In this document: in pieces, positions 17,954 to 21,338 of the stretch
Layout of the letters: each line of letters starts with the position of its first letter
How positions within the stretch are numbered: the first letter of the stretch is position 1
Assembly (NCBI GenBank): GCA_016098155.1
Contig: JAAAJB010000593.1
Span: 1-21,338 of the forward strand
Direction of reading: 5' to 3'
From: Actinomortierella ambigua
Taxonomy: Eukaryota; Mortierellomycota; Mortierellomycetes; Mortierellales; Mortierellaceae
Length of the DNA stretch: 21,338 bases
Position numbers and translations under genes: made by a program
Notes under the pieces: generated by a model
What the model was told of the DNA's origin: nothing
The model's database searches: none
What the model saw: the letters and a program-made list of their open reading frames with translations, nothing else

Positions 17954-19526
17954 CGTGTCGTCGTCGGCCTGAGATAACTTGCAAACCCGGCCAGTGCCTC
18001 TTCATCCACCACGCCTCGATGACGCTAACATCGAGTGCACATCTGCTCACACTTAGTTCTCGCATCTTCCTCAGTCTTGCCAGATATCGCAGGTCGCCTC
18101 CTCCTCCTTCTCCTCCAACAGAGAATGATAGTAGGTCAGGCACGATGAACTCCTCTCCAGCCGCCACTCGACCCGCACCTGTTCTGACGTACCCTTTCTT
18201 TGATGTGCCCAGCTCTTCCAACATGTCCATTTGGCTGATCTGCTGCATCACGCGGTTGATGACGGTCGATCTGTCGCTGTCACTCTCTTGGGTGAGGTGG
18301 CCGGCCTTTGGTGCAACAAGGATAGGAATGAAAAGGGTAGTAAGGCCAGAACAGACCCATGGACTAGTGAGAATATCGTCTGCATGGAGATGGATGCCAC
18401 TGGTGATGTCGACCTCGGTGCACAATACGCGCAGCACCTTCAGTCGCCGGCACGTGGCAAGCAATTTTTGGATCCATGGACTTGCGCACAAGCCAGGCGC
18501 GACCTGGCCCGACAGGTCCAAGATCTCTAGACTCTGTGATTGCGTCTCGAGCAGAGCTTCGAACGCCCCCGGTCCGATCGGGCTCCTGACAATGGATAGA
18601 GTCGTGAGGTACTGGTTGGCGCAGCCTCGAAGAATGCGATCCAACTTTGAGTCGTCGAGAGGGAAGGATTTTGGGAATGAGATGTGTCGTGTGTGGCGGA
18701 CTGGCTGACCCTTGTCGTCCCAGTCGTCGAACAAGGAGGCAAACGAGTCAAATGAGTCGTTCTGAGGCGTCCAACAGACGTGGAGCGACTCTAGAAATGG
18801 ACTCTGCCTCCAGAACGGAATCAGCACTGCCGGGTCTTGCATGGGTGAGTATGACCACTCATAGATCTGCATAGATCTCAGACGGAAGGTCGATCGTCTC
18901 AACAGGGCCTCGTCGTGGTTGATGCGCCAACTATTGTGCCATCCACACTCCAGAGTCGTGAGCTGTGGCAGTCCAACAAGTAAGTCGAGAAGGTCGCTTG
19001 TGCCGGGGGTGAGACCTTGGTAAGAACTGAAAGTGAGTGATTGAAGTGACTCTTTGAGAGAAGACAGCTGCGTCAACCGCGATACGAGCTCGTGGAGGTT
19101 TTTGCCGATCCAGTTGTGAAGGTTGAGCTTCTGAAGTCGCGGACAGTTGGACTCGATAAACTCGGCACACCTTCGCCAATGCAGAGCCTCTCCCCGCCGA
19201 CTGTCATCACAGAGCCTCTCGGAGACCTCGAGGCTGGAGATGTTTTTGCAATGCGACGCAATGGTAGGAAGCAGCCTCGTCTTTTGAATAAAAAGACGAC
19301 GAACATGACCACCATACTTGCCCAGCATGTCCTGTGATTCCTGGCCTTTGTAGTCCTTCCCGTCCTTGAGCCAGAGTACTTTCCCGCGCCTGTACGACGG
19401 CGTGAAGATGGCTCGCCAGCCTCGGCTGACACTTCTGCAACGCAGAAGGTCCGAGACATCGAGCCCCTGTGCAATGGCGTCTTGGAGATGGGCGATGTGG
19501 AGCACAGAATGAATGGTTGCTGGCAT
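17928..19526 (-). CDS. F-box/LRR-type protein, tandem copy 2
   Basis: This is the intact tandem partner of the gene just downstream; about 532 aa are encoded from the ATG at 19526. The F-box-like block is IHSVLHIAHLQDAIAQ and DLLRCRSVSRGWRAIFTPSYRR. Leucine-rich segments follow: NISSLEV, CPRLQKLNLHNW, LPQLTTLECGW, SPFLESLHVCW, SLEILDLSGQ, CRRLKVLRVL, CSGLTTLFIPIL and LRKMRELSVSRC. The likely role is substrate adaptor of an SCF ubiquitin ligase; substrate unknown. The frame is open upstream to an ATG at 19829, but that extension (GEREREGGG and similar) is encoded by a GA/G-rich simple repeat and looks like promoter or leader, so I chose the ATG directly before the F-box. A TATA-like AAATAAAATTTT lies about 75 bp upstream on the coding strand. 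An AATAAA at about 17917-17922, just past the stop, could be its polyadenylation signal and falls inside the leader of copy 1. Confidence 0.8.
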   Translation of the reverse strand: MPATIHSVLHIAHLQDAIAQGLDVSDLLRCRSVSRGWRAIFTPSYRRGKVLWLKDGKDYKGQESQDMLGKYGGHVRRLFIQKTRLLPTIASHCKNISSLEVSERLCDDSRRGEALHWRRCAEFIESNCPRLQKLNLHNWIGKNLHELVSRLTQLSSLKESLQSLTFSSYQGLTPGTSDLLDLLVGLPQLTTLECGWHNSWRINHDEALLRRSTFRLRSMQIYEWSYSPMQDPAVLIPFWRQSPFLESLHVCWTPQNDSFDSFASLFDDWDDKGQPVRHTRHISFPKSFPLDDSKLDRILRGCANQYLTTLSIVRSPIGPGAFEALLETQSQSLEILDLSGQVAPGLCASPWIQKLLATCRRLKVLRVLCTEVDITSGIHLHADDILTSPWVCSGLTTLFIPILVAPKAGHLTQESDSDRSTVINRVMQQISQMDMLEELGTSKKGYVRTGAGRVAAGEEFIVPDLLSFSVGGEGGGGDLRYLARLRKMRELSVSRCALDVSVIEAWWMKRHWPGLQVISGRRRHGGRAEIVE

Positions 19527-20994
19527 TGATTCATGGATGAGACCTGATGAAGGCGTCTCCTGTGGCTCTAATGGTTGACGCCACCACGAATGCAAAATTT
19601 TATTTTCCCCAGCCGAAAAGTGGCAGTGCTCTAGATAGATCTGCCTGTGTGCCCCTGGCGTCCATGAATCTCCATGTTTTAGTGGTGCTTCACACAACCA
19701 CCGATACGGTAAATCCCCCCCCCCTTCTCTCTCTCTCTCTCCATTTAGAGTACAGTACCGGGTGGTGTTACCTTCTAACCGTCTATTGGCATGACCGTGA
19801 AAAGATGCTCTCCGAGGCTGCGGATACAAGGCTGTCTACCCAAAAACTAGACAACCCCATTGGCCCACGCAGCGCTCGAATATCACGAGTCGTCATTGCT
19901 CTCCCCCTCTCCCCACCTCTCCCATTAGATAAACAGCTTCTCGGTAGGAAGGTCATACCTTTCTGAAGGAACTCAGTCATCATGATTCATGCCGCCAGCC
20001 GGTAGAATACGAAACAACACTCACGCTGCCCAACACTGTAATAATCGCGGCAACTCCAATATCATCCGCACGACAACCGTATGGTCATTGCAAATATGAA
20101 CAGACACGATCAGCGGACAAGGGGAGAACAGCTCAATATGTTCGGCGCTTTCGCTTTCACTCTCTAACAGGGGTCATGAACGTTACCTCGCAGAGCGATT
20201 GTCTTCGTTGGAATATGTTCCTGTCTAGGGCGTTGTGACAAGATGTATTAAAATCTCAATGTACGAGTGAATCTGAACAAAAGAGCTGTTCATCAACCAC
20301 ATCAAATGAGCGTAGGTTCACGGGAATTCCTCTTGCTCACAATCGGCGCTGAATGTCGTAAGGCCTATCAACTCTCGCTCCACTTCCATTGCTATGGCTA
20401 TCAACAGACATTCCCATCTTCTCAGGACCCCACCAATACTGAGCCCGCTGTTTACGCTTCATTTTCGAATACCGCTATTGTGGAAGCGTCCTCACACTTT
20501 GCACAATAATCTGCTTGCTCGACTTGATATGCATTCCCGTTCTAGCTTCCAACATGATTTTCGATGAAAGCTATGTTGCTTGTATTATGATTGAAGTGCA
20601 TATGACTCTTACCCTTGACCTTCATGTCGTTGGCTTGACGTGAACCTCAGATGGTGGCACCGGACATTTCCCCACGTGAGGAGAGTCAATGTAGTATGGG
20701 AAATCGCGATTAAAATCTTGGAGTTTGTTCAGCTACCGACATTTAGGACGAGAGCAGTGTAATACCAACGCTGCCCTTCTCTCTTCACCTCAAACAATGA
20801 GATGCATTCAGCCTCGCTGACTGGATTTCTCCACCTGAATATGATATGTCTCGTGCGAGTCCCGGCACATGTCGCAAGAGCCATGGCAGAGCGAGTCTGA
20901 GCATGGGCCTGACGAATCCTTTCATTAAGGGTAGTTCAAACATCTTGTGTTTTTTTTTCTCATTCGCGCCCAACCCATATGCATTGAGTATCCC
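19527..20994. other. Long non-coding or unassigned interval
   Basis: About 1.47 kb with no gene I can support. The left part is the upstream region of F-box copy 2 and contains a run of ten C followed by (TC)n (19715-19741). Short open stretches in the rest, such as 20267-20509, have no domain signal, no convincing splice-linked extension and no composition typical of the neighbours. A run of Ts (about 20950-20959) precedes the probable exon at 20995. Confidence 0.4.
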
Positions 20995-21185
20995 ATGGCT
21001 AACATCATTGGCCTTCAGTCCATTGTTGACGCCTTTCATCCTCCAAGCGCAGACATTCCGATCGGTCTGGACTCTAGTACTGATGATCTTAGGTTTTATG
21101 TCTCGCGACCAGAGAAGGTGGCCCAAGTTGTACAGCGAGAATCCATTCAAGAGTCTATTTTCAAGAGCGTTCCTGTTGAAGCTTC
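20995..21185 (+). CDS. Probable first exon of an unrecognised gene (partial)
   Basis: An ATG in good context (CCCATGG) opens a 63-codon reading frame beginning MANIIGLQSIVDAFHPPSAD and continuing with PIGLDSSTDDLRFYVSRPEK and VAQVVQRESIQESIFKSVP. It looks like a normal soluble protein in composition. It runs to a consensus donor GTATGT at 21186, leaving a two-base overhang. No family is recognised. About 100 bp into the would-be intron the Helitron terminus at 21285 begins, so the rest of the gene lies beyond the window or has been displaced. If the donor is not used, the frame ends at 21243 with a hydrophobic tail that looks non-coding. Confidence is moderate because only one short exon is visible. 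Confidence 0.45.
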
Positions 21186-21284
21186 GTATGTGTTTATCTT
21201 GCGTTGCTTTTTATTGTGGTACTTGGAATGTTGTGTTGAATGAAGTCTTGACAAATGTCGGGGTATGAAAGATCTTAAAACAAA

Positions 21285-21338
21285 CTAGCAGCTTCGCCCG
21301 GCGGTAGCCCGCCGGGCTTTTCTCCCTTTTCTTTCAAT
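21285..21338 (-). mobile_element. Helitron 3' terminus (hairpin plus CTAG end), runs off window
   Basis: On the minus strand a perfect 9-bp GC-rich hairpin (arms 21296-21304 and 21309-21317, loop of four bases) is followed seven bases later by CTAG (21288-21285), and the next base is T. This is the canonical Helitron 3' end: subterminal hairpin, short spacer, CTRR, inserted before a host T. On the inner side of the hairpin is a C/T-rich run on the plus strand. The element body extends to the right, out of the window. It shares 19 identical bases with the copy at 288-306 and has the same orientation. Confidence 0.65.

Larger units (their letters stand above)
16187..19526 (-). repeat. Tandem gene duplication, unit about 1.68 kb
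   Basis: Copies 1 and 2 of the F-box/LRR gene are direct repeats. Matching blocks sit at an offset of about 1,681-1,684 bp. For example, a stretch of more than 30 near-identical bases starts at 16841 and at 18522, and a block of about 22 bases starts at about 16657 and at 18341. The offset drifts by multiples of three, consistent with codon indels. Protein identity is high but uneven, and the two C-termini diverge. Confidence 0.85.

Noticed and set aside
19527..19829. In-frame N-terminal extension of F-box copy 2
   Set aside because: It is encoded by GA/G-rich simple sequence with no F-box relation and no counterpart in copy 1. The ATG at 19526 directly precedes the conserved block.
20267..20509. 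80-codon plus-strand frame
   Set aside because: No motif, poor start context, and no splice-linked extension or compositional bias. Treated as chance.
21200..21268. Plus-strand peptide resembling the end of Helitron helicases (NVVLNEVLTN)
   Set aside because: It lies outside the element defined by the minus-strand hairpin and CTAG and in the opposite orientation. It has no preceding helicase motifs, so chance similarity is more likely.
21291..21338. GC hairpin followed by T-rich sequence read as an intrinsic terminator or Pol III terminator
   Set aside because: In a fungal context with spliced genes, intrinsic terminators are not expected, and no tRNA-like A/B boxes were seen. The CTAG spacing and the second copy beside a helicase remnant favour a Helitron end.

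Overview
The window looks like a gene-dense stretch of an early-diverging filamentous fungus. I would place it in Mucoromycota/Mortierellomycota, probably a Mortierella relative. That placement is inferred from short introns (about 87-180 bp) with GTATGT/GTAAGT-type donors and CTAAC branch sites, a tandem F-box/LRR family, a Sel1-repeat remnant, Helitron debris, and the protein types present. There is no rRNA, tRNA, CRISPR array or bacterial-type operon.

Layout, left to right. (1) 6-275 (+): a small secreted cysteine-rich protein. (2) 285-~1100 (-): the decayed 3' end of a Helitron, with a PIF1-type helicase remnant followed by the diagnostic 3' hairpin and terminus about 10 bp after the stop of gene 1. 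(3) ~1183-1412 (+): a Sel1-repeat fragment. (4) 1995-11163 (+): one very large, 11-exon gene for TFIID subunit TAF2. It has a dead M1-aminopeptidase-like domain and a HEAT-like region, then four bromodomains and a long, highly charged low-complexity tail (about 2,696 aa against about 1,200-1,400 aa in human and yeast). (5) 11342-11812 (+): a small four-helix membrane protein of unknown function. (6) 12050-14758 (+): a mitochondrial PP2C phosphatase of the pyruvate dehydrogenase phosphatase/Ptc5 type with a large His/Gln/Asn-rich insertion. (7) 15075-16093 (+): a three-exon glutathione S-transferase. (8) 16187-~17953 and 17928-~19526 (-): two tandemly duplicated F-box/leucine-rich-type proteins. 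(9) 19527-20994: mostly empty. (10) 20995-21185 (+): a probable first exon of an unrecognised gene. (11) 21285-21338 (-): a second Helitron 3' terminus that runs off the window.

The genes do not form a single pathway. TAF2, the small membrane protein, the phosphatase and the GST are co-oriented housekeeping-like genes with 180-320 bp spacers. The flanks are more dynamic: a secreted-protein gene, Helitron ends at both edges in the same orientation, and a recent tandem duplication. The most notable object is the TAF2-tetrabromodomain fusion, which would put acetyl-lysine reading inside the promoter-binding lobe of TFIID.
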